A DNA stretch of 64,000 nucleotides from Aquila chrysaetos chrysaetos (GCF_900496995.4 NC_044012.1:3410001-3474000), one strand, 5' to 3'. Shown: positions 21,201 through 33,773, counted from the first letter of the stretch. Numbers and translations: made by a program. Notes: generated by a model not told the origin, from the sequence alone.

Positions 21201-21509
21201 GACATAACTCTAAGGGACTTTGTAACTGCTTCTACTTTCCCCCCACCCCCTTTTAATAGTTAATTCTCTTTCCATCCTTCACCAAGGAAGACACATGATG
21301 GAGAGAGCATCCCTTTTCACACCAAAACCCACTGGCCTCCGGCTAATTGCCCCTAAGCCTGTTGTGAAGAGCAGCCAATTCCCCAACCGAGAGGGAAAGA
21401 ACGATCTGCTTCGTTACTTGATTCATAGCCCTGCACACCCAGAAAACAGATCTCCTGGGAGACAGCATTTTGGATATTAAACAGATCATATGTTTGATTT
21501 TAAGTAAAA
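18251..21509. other. Gene-poor region just downstream of FOXL1
   Basis: No gene recognised. Open frames are short and lack motifs. The sequence is mostly unique, of moderate GC, without obvious young repeats. AT-rich, non-repetitive parts at 18780-18920 and 19960-20120 could be regulatory, but nothing in the bases proves it. Confidence 0.45.
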
Positions 21510-21650
21510 GACCAAGAAGACAAGATCACAGAATTAGAGAAGTTACAGATGGAAAAGGTCTATGAGGTTATGCAATCCATCAGTCTGGACATTGCATAAT
21601 TGGTCCCCACAGTATATTTTTAGTGCTTTATCCAGACAAATCATTAAGTG
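21510..21650 (+). mobile_element. Ancient CR1/L3-type LINE 3' fragment (degenerate)
   Basis: The words GATCACAGAATTAGAGAA, TTACAGATGGAAAAGG, a CAATCCATC stretch, CCCCACAGTATATTTT and TAGTGCTTTATCCAG follow the order of the 3' end of old amniote CR1/L3-like LINEs, where a 'cagatggaaaagacc ... agtccatc ... acagtatatt ... agtgctttgtccag' pattern is common. It is a diverged, non-functional fossil. The family name needs a repeat-library comparison. Confidence 0.6.
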
Positions 21651-22350
21651 CTTTAAAATGGGCCAGATTCCTCAAACGCAATGCGTGCTAAGTCACAGCT
21701 GATTTCACTGAGGCTCGTAGCTTGCAGTATCTAATAAAGACACCAGAAGAAAGTTTTGTGTGGTCAAGGCGGACAGAACGGACTCTTCCAAAAATAAATA
21801 CGCATCTGATTCTGTATTCCTCATAGGAATCTTTCCTAAATTGGCTGAATTAGATCTCTTAAATCTCATTTTCGGATTATACTGAATAATACGTTATTAC
21901 TTATTCAGATGTTCACTTAGTCCAAAGTAAAACATTGTTAATGTTCATGTGAACGCAATTTGCTTTAAGCCAGCTTCAAAGCCAGTTCAGTAAAGCGTAA
22001 AGAATGTTTATTTAAAATATAGTTGCTAAATTTAGCATGAGCTTGGTTAGCCTAAATCTTAGCGACATTTTTAGAGAGCACATTGCGAATCAGGAATGCA
22101 TGGAGAAATAAATAAACTTTCCCACATTTTTGGAAATCGAGTAAGAATTTGCAAGTTATTTCTTGCACGGGCAATTTCTGTGGATCGAAAAGTGTTATGA
22201 ATAATGCAAATTTCCCACTAAACAGACAGTTGAAAACACAATGCTAATAATTTTCATTGCAATTTCATTTCAAATAATGCTCCCTCAAGGAGGAAACAAT
22301 AGCTGTCAGCTATTGTTATAGAAATTACGCAGAGCATCAACATGTTTCAA
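21651..22350. promoter_or_regulatory. AT-rich candidate conserved noncoding element with a palindrome
   Basis: The first 80 bases (GGGCCAGATTCCTC..., GCTGATTTCACTGAGG) look like another old interspersed repeat fragment. From about 21880 to 22350 the sequence is AT-rich but not simple, with an octamer TAATGCAAAT near 22202-22213, forkhead-like words (TGTTTATTT near 22006; AAATAAATAAAC near 22108) and a perfect palindrome at 22295-22317. This texture is typical of developmental enhancers in gene deserts. Function is inferred. Confidence 0.4.
22295..22317. promoter_or_regulatory. Perfect 11+1+11 palindrome with inverted SOX-type sites
   Basis: AACAATAGCTG (22295-22305), a central T, then the exact reverse complement CAGCTATTGTT (22307-22317). 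The outer ends are SOX-type AACAAT/ATTGTT words and the centre AGCTGTCAGCT holds a MEIS/TGIF-like CTGTCA. The two SOX-like words are 11 bases apart, wider than usual for SOX dimer sites. Confidence 0.5.
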
Positions 22351-23270
22351 TATTTACTCAAGCTCTTTGCAAAGCACCAGAAAGCGCAACGGAGCTGCGG
22401 TTGGCTACAAGCCACATTCAAACCCCTGCAAAGGAAATCTTACTTTTGAATTAGGTCCTGTGCCTCTTCCTAGTAATTATGGTACTGGATTTTACACCCA
22501 CCTCTCGCACATCGGTTGCCAAAGTCGTCTGGCCGGATCCTCAGCTGGGTTAAATGCCAGCCTGCCTGCGGGTTGAGAATTTAGACAGAAGACAGATGAC
22601 TTTAAGCTTTTCCTTTCCTTTCTTCCAGCACCACCTTCCTGAGTTTATGCAAGTAAAAGAGGCACATCTGGGCCATCTTTACGTTAAGTGACGTTGCCTT
22701 AGAGAAACAAGCAGAGATGAGCAGACTTGCAATGGTAAGCAGTTAAATTCTCTTTTATTGGGTCACTATCAGAGGGCTGGAGCCTGGAAATTATGCTCAA
22801 CTTTCATCGTCTCCTTCCGTCCTTTCCATCCTTTGGCTGGTGCGAGTGTAATACCTGTTTCTGCTCCTACGGTGGGAGGATTACAGCTGTACCGCTCATG
22901 GGGCTACAAGACAAAAGGGATGTGGCCAAGTGTCCCCCAGTGTCACCAAAGATACCTGTAGACTTTGGTGGGATTGGGATCAGCTCCTCACCAGGCAGAC
23001 AGGTGAAATAAGGGGTCATGGAAGAAAATGCTGAGGGTCTTTTTTTTTTTTTTCTCCAAAGACAGGGCTCCACTGCTTCCACTGGTTTTAGGCAGCTTCA
23101 AGCATCTACATCCTGATCCAAAGCGCCGTGACTCAGCTTTACGTGCAAGCGCCAAGTCCCACCTGTAGACCCATCCTCCCCAGTCTCCTTGGATCTCCCT
23201 CGGCTCTTCAGATGAAGGTTTGCAAATACACTGGCCCAACACACTAATTCCTGAATCTGCAGTGAGGTGG
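22351..23270. other. Intergenic, no gene seen
   Basis: Unique-looking sequence with a T run at 23041-23053. The piece at 22530-22572 (GGCCGGATCCTCAGCTGGGT then TAAATG) resembles the 'cagatcctcagctggtgtaaat' word of old amniote repeats. No coding evidence. Confidence 0.45.
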
Positions 23271-23560
23271 ACTCCTTAATTCTTCACTACCTATCTTTGA
23301 TTGCTTACTAAGTCGCTGTTTTCATTAGAAAAGCAATATGTAATAATAGTTGTTAAAATAATTGTATTTCTGTTTTTACATCTGTAAAGATTAAGTTAAA
23401 CAGTATGAAGCCCATTAAACTATTTCATGTCATGCTGCCATAAATTTCCTCCATTCCCATTGCTACTATTATTCCAGAGTAAACTCTGAGATCAAGCTGC
23501 TGCCACAGAGAGTTATTTATAGGAGCTCATTCATCAATAAAAACTTCAAAAGAAATCTGT
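23271..23560. promoter_or_regulatory. Candidate conserved noncoding element
   Basis: An AT-rich, non-repetitive block with many TAAT, ATTA and TTTAT words and no simple repeats. It resembles enhancer-type sequence in texture only. A neighbouring 7+1+7 palindrome (AACTGTT A AACAGTT) lies at 23766-23780. Confidence 0.3.
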
Positions 23561-26500
23561 TACTCTTCTATTGGGAAGCCAAAGAAAACTAACATAAAGA
23601 CAACCCTGTTAAGAAACAAAGCTAAGGAGACCACAAGACATTCAGTTAAGGAAAATCCTGATTTCTAACAAATACTGTGCAAGAAGGGGAGGAGGGGAAA
23701 AAAAAAAGATTGTTGGCAACATGAATCCTTTTAAGTTATTTCATTCTCATTGGATGGTTAAAATAAACTGTTAAACAGTTGTATTTGTACTGGCTCAGCC
23801 CCCTCATTAGGCTTCATGTGACGGATTTGTGATATCGCAGTGCGTAAGGAGCTCTTCATCTCTTGCAAAAACTGGCGTTGTCTTTCCACTTGTCTCAGCT
23901 GCTCCTACAGCCATCCATCAGCACAGCAGAAACCGGAGGAGCAAGATGCTGAGTAGGCAACTGATAGCATCCACCCCCCCTAAAGGCAGATATATAGAGC
24001 AGCAAAAGGTTATATTTCGTCATCCTTATTCTCTCTTATTTCTTATTGCACCTTCCTCTGTACACTTGAGTTGTGCGGCATTGGCTTTGATGGTCGTGAC
24101 AGTTAGTCTTGAGAAACTGAAATATATGAGTGGTTTAGTGCTGTGTTTTCCTGTACCAGTACCCGCTGCCTGTACCAGCACCGGTCCTCACAGAACTGAT
24201 CAGGTCTCTTTTCTAGCAGGACTGTTTGAAGCCACGTCAGATCTCAACACACTTCATTTGTATCATAGAAATTAACCATATTCTGAAAAACAATCTCTCT
24301 CCTTTTTGTCCCTGTCTCACTAAGAGCTCCACATGGGCGAGATCTTCCCGGACGTCTTTGCGGGAACAGGGACTCAGTGATCAGCCGTATCATGGTAACA
24401 GCATCCTCAAACAGTGGGTTTTTGAGCCCAGCAGACAGACTCACTTGTTCCCATCACAAGGATCTGAGTCCTGAAGGCAATGTGGACCTCAAGCTCCCAG
24501 TATGCATAGAAAAAAAAAAGTCATACTCGCATCCCCAAACATCAAAGTGCAGAGGTGAGGATACTATTTCCCAGAGATCTCTTTACATCTTTGCCATTAC
24601 TCATGCAAATGTGGGCAGGGCATTTTGCATGGGATTCATCTCAGTCAATGCTACTCATCTAACAACTCAATACCTGGTCTAAGCTGGCCATCAAAATTAT
24701 CTCTAGAATCTGCCGGGACACGGAGCACCTTCAGAGGGCTGAACTTCCAACCACCCGAGGGACAAGCTTTAGGGTGGGTGAAATCACCCTTCCATTATAT
24801 ACGGAGGAGCTGGTTAAGGGCTGTGCTTTAGAGAATTTGTGGGGTGGTGTGTGTGTGTGTGAAATCCACCTGCAGCAGACTGCAACTTCCAGACTAGCTG
24901 CCAGCTTGGTTGGCAAATGCAACTTCTGCCTAAACGGTGTTCCTCTCTAAACTCACCCCAAAGGCTCCTTTTATTTCCCTTACAAGTAGTTCTTGGTTGT
25001 GTTGTGCTACAGTGGAGGGAAGACATCACTGGTTTCCTTCCACTGAGAATTTTTAGAGCAGGGACTCCCAAATCAACCACTAGTGATGTGACTTAAAAGT
25101 AGCCCACTAGCTGCTTCCCCAAACAGAGGTACTAGATAAAGAAATTTGCAAAGACTCATCAAATTATGGGCCAAATAAATCTCTTTCCCCATGAGATCTG
25201 GAAGCATTACTCTCACTTTTGCCCATCTTTGCTTTGCTACAAATTGAGGCTCATGTATCCTCTTTTGCACTGATATAATTACAGGTGTTCAGAAAAGCGT
25301 GAGATCCAAGTCAGTTACGTTGACTCAATTATGCCAATGAGAAAAGTTTTTATACAGCGCTATAGCTTATATTTGGAATTGGTCTATACACTATGGACAC
25401 AATGATTATTAATAAACATGAAATGACTCTGTATACAAACCAGATTTATTCCAATTTAACTGTACCTACTGTTAAATATAATTGCTTTGTTATGAAAAGG
25501 GCAAAGAGAAGCCCTTAACTGTTGCATCTGGTTTCAGATTAGACACTACATAAATTCTAAGTAACAATAACAGCGATTGCGACCCACTTCTTATGGAGTA
25601 TTTTTCATTGATTTCCCCTAAAGTGCTTTGCAGGGAAGGTCAGTAGAAAGCCCCATTGTAAACATGGGGAAATCTCCTGATTATTTGTTTTGGATGGCTA
25701 TAGAGGAAATTGCATATGCTTTCATGGAAAAAAATCCTCTATTATTATCCTCTGTCCTAAAAGGTGGTGGGGGGGGGAAAGTCTGGTCACTCTGATCGTA
25801 CTCTAAATTATCCTGAAGTAAATTCCTGGCAAACCAAATCAAGCCAGATGACTCTGGATTTAATGACAATAAATAGCAACAGACTAAGTTAAAGCTTAAA
25901 ACAGGGCACCTAGCTGCTCTGCACTCCTTTGCAGTATGATGGGTCTCCTGAAACCTCTGATTGACCAGTTTTACTTTCTTAGCTTATTTCAGGGATATTT
26001 TACTTATGGCTTGAGTATCAATAGGAAACAGCAGGTTAGCTGTTAGCAAAACAAAGCAGAAAAACCCTGTAGCTGTAGTTTATATAAAATTAAGAAAATA
26101 GTTGTGTTTAGAGTGTGAAATGCAATCATGTAGCAAAGCATGCAAAAATACCTTTGTCTGATAAGGCTTGTGGCTGAACAGAGACAGCCCAAGACCAGAC
26201 TGAGATGTGATTCAGCCCTTTGAAGTCTCATGAACTAATTCTTTTTGTACCCATATATGATTTCTGTTGCTGGGGAAAAAAAAAACCCCAACAAACTAAA
26301 GCCCCCGACAGAGGAAAAGACACGCATTTTAATTAGAGATGTCTCTTAGAAAACTCAGAGATCGGATTTGCAGGGTGTGTGCAAACTGCAGAATCCTGGC
26401 TTCGGTGCAGAGCAAGCAACTATCGAGCTAAATGCATTGCTAGGAAAGGACCAGGAGCTGGAGCTGGAGGTGCTCTCCTGCTACTCCAGGCATGGGGCCG

Positions 26501-28380
26501 GGCTCCTGGCTGTAGAAGCTCCTGCTGGTCTGACTTCCTTAGGGCCAAGGGCCAACAGGAGCAAGGGGGAGCATTTGGAGGGGGATTCTGTCTCTCCTTG
26601 TCCTAGGGATCAGGCAAGCTTCACTGAGTGCTTAATTTGCAACACGCAGGCTTTGCCTGGGCACGCATCTAAGAGGGCTTTGTTGGATGGGTCACTCAAC
26701 CTTGCTCTATCAAATGCTTTTGTCAAGTCTTTAATCAAGACAGGACTAATCATGCTCCAACCTGGTGGCTCAGCAAATATTGAAGACCTGTTGGCCTTCC
26801 CTTGAGTTTCTGAAGGTGTAGGCATGTTGCGAGAAAAGGTCCCGGAGAAACTGAAGGGTGGGAGGCTTTCATTCCCATTCCTGCTCCTTAGCAGGACCAC
26901 CTGGTGTAGAGCATTTGTCCAAGGTTTCCAAGAACTCAGCAGCCTGGACAAGTGGTCATTGCTCGCAGGTACTTGCAAACCAGTTGTGCCGCAGTCGGTC
27001 CAAGCCTCTTGGTACGTCAGACTGGTGTGAACGGTGCACGTGTTGTCTGAGATGTGACTTCTGGTTCCCTTCGACCCTGCTTTGCTTCCATCCCAGAGTG
27101 GCCCATTTAGCCTCCACCTTTCATACACAACATAAACACATGCACTAGTGCATCTGGACAACGCGTGTGAGCTACCCAACCCTGCCCCACTCCAGAAAGA
27201 AAAAATACATTTTCTCCCCACTCAGGTGGCTTTCAGGAATCAGTTCTGCACCAAAACTTGCTTGTCTGTCTAACCATAATAAGGAATAAGTGACTCCATG
27301 GCCTTTTCCAGTCACTCATTAAGATTTCTTCATGCTAGGACATTAGCATCAAGTCTCCAAATGAGGTATGCTGTCTCCGCTCTTACACTTGTATATTCTC
27401 GTTGCTTACTTTAAAAGTGATAATCTTTTCTTCCATTAATAAAATAAATCAATAGGGGAAAAATATCTTTCAAATGTTTAAGAAATGAATTTTCTCCTCG
27501 AGAGTGTTAAGCTACAGAGGAAACATGAAGAATCAACTCTGACACACATGACAAATATTGAAAGGGAGCTAAAGCTAAAAGGCAACTCCTTGAAGACTTT
27601 GGATCATTAAGAAAGTACACGAACGGGTTGAAATTCTTGAAAGAAAACCTATCCCAGACTTACTTGGTTGGATCGGTGCCAGGGCTGCACGTTTGCCTCC
27701 CAAACTCTACCACAGTAATGATGTCTAAGGGAAAATCCATCTCTTATTTCCTAAGGTTGGGAAGGATCTGTGAGCCGATGAACTGGAGGTTCCTGTGTGT
27801 TCGTTTGTGTGCGCGCGTAGTGCTTAGAGCAGAATCTGTGAACCCAGAAATCCTGGCTCGCTTTGCCCCAGAGAGAGTAAGACCAGCTGCTCTGGTTTGG
27901 CCCAAAGGATGACTGCTGGGGAGCTGGGCTGGGCTGCACGGACCTTTCTCAGGCTCGGCTTCTCACTGGATTGCATTGCATCGATTGAAAAGTGCTCGGA
28001 TGCAAAACCAAGGTCATGGCTGCGCAGAGTCCCTTGCAAATCTCTGCAGTCCTGTGTATGCGATGCAGAGACGTGGATGCGGTGTTCTATACAGCGAGGA
28101 TCCTAGCTTCAGATGATACCCCCTGCTCTTAAAAGAGCGGCTTGCCCTGGCATCGAAGGTGAAGCCACCCCACCTTCTGTCAAGGGCAGCTACACCCTAG
28201 CCCCATCCTTAGCTAACGAGAGAATCCTTTGGGTCCTGTAAGCGGTGCGTCTCTCCTGGGTGGCAAGAGAAGAGCCTGGCTGCTCTCCATCAGCTCTCTC
28301 TGGCTTAGGCATGGCGGCAGGCGTAGGCGTTGAGCCCCAAGTGGACGTCGGCTCCAGAGGGTGACCTTACGGACCACAGA
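23561..28380. other. Gene desert segment, no gene seen
   Basis: Contains a (GT)n tract at 24847-24861, and a MIR-like antisense fragment around 25600-25690 (GTGCTTTGCAGGGAAGG, then CCCCATTGTAAACATGGGGA). Open frames such as 26368-26805 and the antisense frame 26610-27221 carry no domain. The antisense frame holds a KDLTKAFD string reminiscent of a reverse-transcriptase core, but the surroundings do not support it. Confidence 0.45.
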
Positions 28381-28479
28381 AACTTCACATGTGAAATATT
28401 CGAGACCGCACGTCTTCCTGTGTCTCCGCACAGCTCTCACACAAAGGGTCCTGTGTCCCGGGCTGCACACAACACCCCA

Positions 28480-28720
28480 ACAACAATTAGGTGACTCAGC
28501 TTCCCCGGCACGGAGGTACGGAGCCGACCGAGCGGACCACACTCGGCTCTGCGAGGAGAGGGCGAGGGGAGGTTATTCGGAGAAGTGGGTTTGAGGGTGG
28601 TTTGGTGTGGGCACTCCGTGGAGAGGTCGACGGGTCTCGCAGCGGAGGGAGGGAGGGAGGCGGAGGGCGGCGGAGCTGAGCTTTCCCATGGTGGTTGCAG
28701 CGATTGCGAGTCATCTCGCA
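28480..28720. promoter_or_regulatory. Free-standing CpG island in the desert
   Basis: CpG density rises abruptly: by eye about 18 CpG in roughly 180 bases between 28500 and 28680, against sparse CpG on both sides. A GGGA-repeat (28645-28660) and GGCGG boxes (near 28660-28675) are included. Such islands often mark promoters. No protein-coding exon is visible nearby, so a noncoding transcript or an enhancer/silencer hub is the likely use. It lies about 11.4 kb past the FOXL1 stop. Confidence 0.55.
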
Positions 28721-29590
28721 AGATCGGGCTGCATTTGTCCTGGCATTCACGCTTTAAAACTCATTTCCAGCTAGTTTACTAGAAATAGCCTGTACAGCCC
28801 TAGATGTGAAATATCCCAGGCTGGCAAGCTAACGTCTTGTGCTAGCTGCAATCTGCAAGCTCTGAATTTCACAGCTGCGGTGAGACGGTATTTAAAATCT
28901 CAGAGACAGAAATGGCCCTCTGTAAAGCAGAAATTATAAGTTTTGGCCCCGTCTCTAACCTTTGGAGAGTTGCCCAGCTTCTGACAGTCTGTGATGATGT
29001 CTCTGTGGAGGAAATCCTACGCTGAAGAAAAGCATGTTGCTTTCTCCCAAAGTTCTATTCTTTCTTTCTTTCATTCGGCCACCATAAAGGACACTTTGTC
29101 ATCTTGACAGATCCTAAATATTCCCTCCTAATTTTATGGGAGGCAGCTATGGGGACAAAAATTAAGGATTATTCAGGAGTCTTATTTATGGCTAAGGATA
29201 TAAGGGATGTGAATGGAAATAACAATTAAACTCCAGAAAAAATTCACACTACAGGTCACTGCAATCCCAACTTTTCCCCTTATGAACTCAAGCCGAGGAG
29301 GTTTTCTTCCCCTTTGTGATTTAGGCTTTGCTAAACTTCTCTGAAAATAGTTCATATATCATAGAGAAGAATTTCCATGGGGAACATAAATACATCTGTG
29401 GAAAGAAGGGAAAATTTTTCCTTGTCTCTGGGAATGGATGAGAAAGAAAGACAGTTGACGCCAAATATTAATGATGAGTGGAGGAATCTGTCCAAAGAAA
29501 TGATCTATTGAGAATACTAAAACTATCCTAAAGTCATAGACATATAAAAATCTAGTACGGAACAATGACTTTTCTGCTAATAGAGGCTTA
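28721..29590. other. Intergenic, no gene seen
   Basis: Unique AT-moderate sequence without repeats or convincing open frames. The 29100-29230 part is AT-rich and could be regulatory. Confidence 0.4.
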
Positions 29591-29760
29591 GATTCAAGAA
29601 AATATTTAAGCACATACTTAAGTCGGTCCCTGTTCAGAACAGCCCCTAAATGAATCGTTGAAGCTAACTTCAGCTTTATTGGTGTGTTTTTCAGCTCTGT
29701 GGATACCAGCTGGCATTAAACATGCCTACAGTTAAGCACATGCTTAAGAACTGTCTGGAG
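29591..29760. mobile_element. Ancient interspersed repeat with TTAAGCACATGCTTAA core
   Basis: Carries ATTTAAGCACATACTTAAGT near the left end and GTTAAGCACATGCTTAAGAA near the right, with a diverged middle. This palindromic word recurs in old amniote repeats, and a related copy is at 43341-43470. Degenerate and non-coding. Confidence 0.45.
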
Positions 29761-32700
29761 GGGAGATGTTTCCTTCTAGTGGGGCCATGTAACACAGTTT
29801 TCAATTTCTTTGCTTCAGGAAGAGTTTGTATTAAATTCGTAGTTGAGGGGATAGTGTTGAGGACACTCAGAGCTTAAAGATTTTGATCAGTAGAGAAGGA
29901 AGTCAGACCAATCCAAAGGAAATACAAACCACGTCGTTCAAATAGCGGGTGATTCATGCACTGAGATATATACATAGATCCGTTGCATATGTGGGTGTAT
30001 ATGGACACATACGTACCTGCATATGTGGTGTGCTTCACAGGCTTCTCACTTATATCCAGAGGGTGCCAGTCAAGGGTAATGATAGAGGGACGTGAATAGC
30101 TGGTCTTTTCTGGTAAACACCTCTGCAAACCAGCGCTTCGGACTTGTGATCCCTTTGCAGACAGGAGCGACTGGAGCCTCCCAACCAACCGAGTAGGGCA
30201 GGGAAACATTCCTGCCTTCTTTTGCTGGGTGGGAAAGCAGAGGCACGGTTGTGTCAGCCCATGCGTGGGCATGTTCAGGCAGACCTGAACCCTCGTCCTG
30301 CTGCCTGCATGTAGCCACAGCTGGCCTGGTAGGTGCCACGTACGCTCTGCCCTGTGCCCCCAGTGGGCAGCTGCTGGGTTGTCCCGTCGTCAACGCAATG
30401 TCGTTGCCGTAGGCATTTAATCCCTCCCTTTTGCAGCCCTCTTGCCAAGGTCTTGCGTTGATATTTCCTACCTCAGAAAGCCACGACCAGCTCCTAAGCA
30501 CCTTCTGCCAAGTTTCACGCATGATCTCACGCGCTTGCGTGCCTTTGCCTCCATCCTCATGACGGGGAGGAAGCAGTCAGCTAGTGCAGGTGGTGTTCAT
30601 ACAAGACAACTTTAGATGTTAGCACTTCACTGCCTAATATCGCATGAGATCACGTTGATGATGATCTGGGGCTAGGTGTCAGCCACAAGGACATCACTTT
30701 TGCGTGCTGTAATGCGGTACACGAATTACAAAGCAAAACACACAAGCCTTCCTCAAGCAATTGGATTTGACATAGCTGGGTGAACAGTTTAATTGAGTTA
30801 TTAACACATCTCCACACTGACATCAAGAGCATTAAATGCTGTGTAAATAGACTGGGGCTCTGCCAACGGGCTGGAGGCGGGTGGGAACGTGTCTCCCGAG
30901 TCCGTCTGCGAGCCCCGTGGCTTGCTGCTTTCTTTGCAGCTGGGGCATCCCTTGGCTCCAAGAGGGAGGTGCTGGGAAAGTGGGAGGCAAAACCAGAGCT
31001 CCTTTCAGAGCTGTGTCAGGGTTAAGAAGAAGACAGGCATGGTAGGGTCCACACCACTTGTTCTGCAGAGCATCCTGGGACCTGTATTGAGGCATCCTAA
31101 AATAGTATAAAGACCACGTTCCTACCATAGTCGTCTTTGGTTTCATCTTCAGGATGTTAGATTGCCTTCATAATTATCACCAATACTGGCTGCTTCTGCA
31201 TCCATTGGGGTTGTCACCTCTGCTGGGGTTTCTCCTCCTTCTCTGCTCATGGTAGAAGCAAAGGGCTGTCTGTCTGGACAGGGGGTTTGGGTCATTTTCT
31301 GTCCAAGTGTACGGCGTTGTCCCCTCACAGCAGTTCCTCCACCACCTTTGCTGTGAGCCAGCGTCAATATTTGGGTGAAGCGATGTGGTTGTCACTCTGC
31401 AAACCTGTGCCTCATGTCCCGAGGGAGCAAGAGGATTAGCAAGGCACTTCAAAGCGTTGTGTAATTGCACTTTCACTCAACTCACACGGCTTTGTTTTCT
31501 TAATTTTTAAAAGAAATGTCAGGCAAGCCTCCAGGGACAGGCGAAAGGATCCCTCTCTTGGTGACAGGGGGTAAAACAGAGTCCGTACATCGTTGTCCTC
31601 AGACCGGACTGGCTTGCGAAAGCAAGGACAAATAAATCAGCTTTGGATTCAGTCCCTTTGGTCTTTTGAACTTGCAGCAGTCAGCTCGCCCCTCTGCTCT
31701 GCACTTGTGTGTGGGAGCTCTTCTCTCTGGCTGACTCAACAGGGAAGAGCCAGGTCTCCTGCATGCCCGTTCCCCTTCAACCACCCCACAGAGGGATGCT
31801 GTGGTGGGCTCAAGGCAGTTTCTTGCCCCCCTGATCTCACGTTTGGAGGTGATGCCTCTCTTCTTGCTCCCACTAAATTAGTTAAGGGAGTAAATCTCTT
31901 CAGTCTGTTTACCATGCTTCTTCTGAGGGATTGAAACTTGGGACAGAGGACCCTGGAGGTCCCACCAGCAGCTGAAGGATCGGTGCCCACCTCTCCTCCG
32001 CCCTGGAAGAGGATGTTAAAGGTTATAAATGCTTTGCTTCCACTTGAGAAACCAGCACACTAGAGAAGAAATCAGAGACAGGCAGTGAATTCCCCTGGCT
32101 GCTATCTCGTGGCATGCCACCAGTGTCTGCCTTGGTAGATTTACTTTCTGGTACAGCTGTAACCTTGCTCTCCTCCGCAGAGAGAGGCTTGCTCAGTGGC
32201 AGAGCCTGCTGGTACGGTCGTAAACTCTTCATTCGTACACACCTTGGTTTTCACACGTAACACAACTCAGATCATGGGATCCCTGATTCTGAACCCAGGT
32301 GCGGTTAGGATTCACATTTTTGCAAGCCCTAACATGGAAAACAAATCATCTGCCTTTGGAGGAAATTTTAGGCTTTTCTTCAAAAGGTGCAGATTGTGCT
32401 GAAAAGGGCAGTGGGGGATTTCACGCAGTTCATAGGGAGGAAAAATTTGGATTGCCAAGTCAAATTCTCTCCAAGCACAATCAACCACTTCATGTGATCT
32501 TTTCCCTAAACAAGTCAACCCTATCTTAAGCTTTCCCTGTTTTTTTTTTTTCCCCTCTTCATCACTGTGGAAAGGCTCTGACTGCTAAAAATCATCCTCT
32601 ACCTTCCTTCCATTGACGATAGTTCATCGGCTGACTAGATACTGGCTCTGGGGATGTTCTCTTTCCCTTTATTTAATCAAACTTCTCTCTGGCAAATGGA

Positions 32701-33690
32701 TTTTGAGGAGAGAATGAGCTATTCACTTAGCAAAAATGAAACTGGTGCATCACAGAAGATAAATATTGGGAACTGGTTTATCTGGTTTGAAAGTCTGTTC
32801 TGATTTTCTTCTCCCCCTGCTCCTGGTGAAGAGTGAACTGTCTTCTCCGACGGCGCTCTGGGCTCTTCTCATCTTGGTTGGGACTTAGAAGTGCAGAAAT
32901 TGAAAGAAAAAAAAACCCAAAGAAAAACAAAGGAATGTTTTGAATGTTGAATCCTTTTGGTGTGATGCCAGTTGGAGGTGCTGGGTGAAGGCATGAGATT
33001 AAGTATGCTGCCTGGCTCATCCCTAGCCATATTGTTCCTAGTAAATCAACTTCGCTTCTGGTGAGTGTCGGGTGAACTCAAAGCTTGTCTGTCTTTAGAA
33101 ATGCCACAAAACCTTCTCATCTGATAAAGGTTTCCCTTGCTAACTGGAATAAAATTCATAGGATCAAGTCAGTGACATCATCCCTTGCCATTTTTCCTCA
33201 TTAAGGTGTGGAAATTTCGGGTCTGTTGGTGCATTAAAGGCTATCTATCTGCCTGGAACATCCCTCCCAGCTGTGGATCCCAAACTAGGGGTCAGGACTC
33301 CAACCGGGCTTGTGGCATTTAAAAGTGGGCTTGCAAGCCCAGGGGAAGCTTAGCCATTGAGGTGGGACCTGCTGCCAGAAGTGTGCTGAACAGTGTGCTC
33401 ATCAGTGAAAGGATTTGAGAAGTTCACTCACAGAACATATTTTTTGTGGTTTCTATCTTGTCCTATTTTCTCCTGCATTTCCCTTTCTCTCTTCCCATAT
33501 ATTTATCCCTGTTTTCTTAGCCCTAGTGCTAATAAATTAGATTATCACTCGCTATAGACTCTTTCATCCTTCAGAGAGCTGCACTGGAAGCTGAAATGCA
33601 GTCCAAGTCAGAGGGTTGCGATCTTTTTTAAGACAAAGGGCGGGGGAAATAATTTGGTTCTCATTCTTTAGAAGATTCTTGTTTTAAGAA
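29761..33690. other. Gene desert segment, no gene seen
   Basis: Mostly unique sequence. 30770-30850 is AT-rich and non-repetitive (TTTAATTGAGTTATTAACAC) and may be a conserved element. A run of 12 T lies at 32540-32551. No frame shows a recognisable domain. Confidence 0.4.
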
Positions 33691-33699
33691 GTCACAGGG

Positions 33700-33773
33700 T
33701 TATAAGATATTTTCCCAATTTCTCCCATTTACAGGCTTATAAGATATTTTCCCAACTTCTCCCATTTACATGG
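33700..33773. repeat. 37-base tandem duplication (two copies)
   Basis: TTATAAGATATTTTCCCAAT at 33700 recurs at 33737 with only a T/C difference, and both copies continue with TCTCCCATTTACA. The low divergence suggests a fairly recent local duplication. Confidence 0.92.

Noticed and set aside
26610..27221. Minus-strand frame with a KDLTKAFD string resembling a reverse-transcriptase core
   Set aside because: Neighbouring residues do not fit any LINE reverse transcriptase, and the repeat ends are absent; treated as chance.
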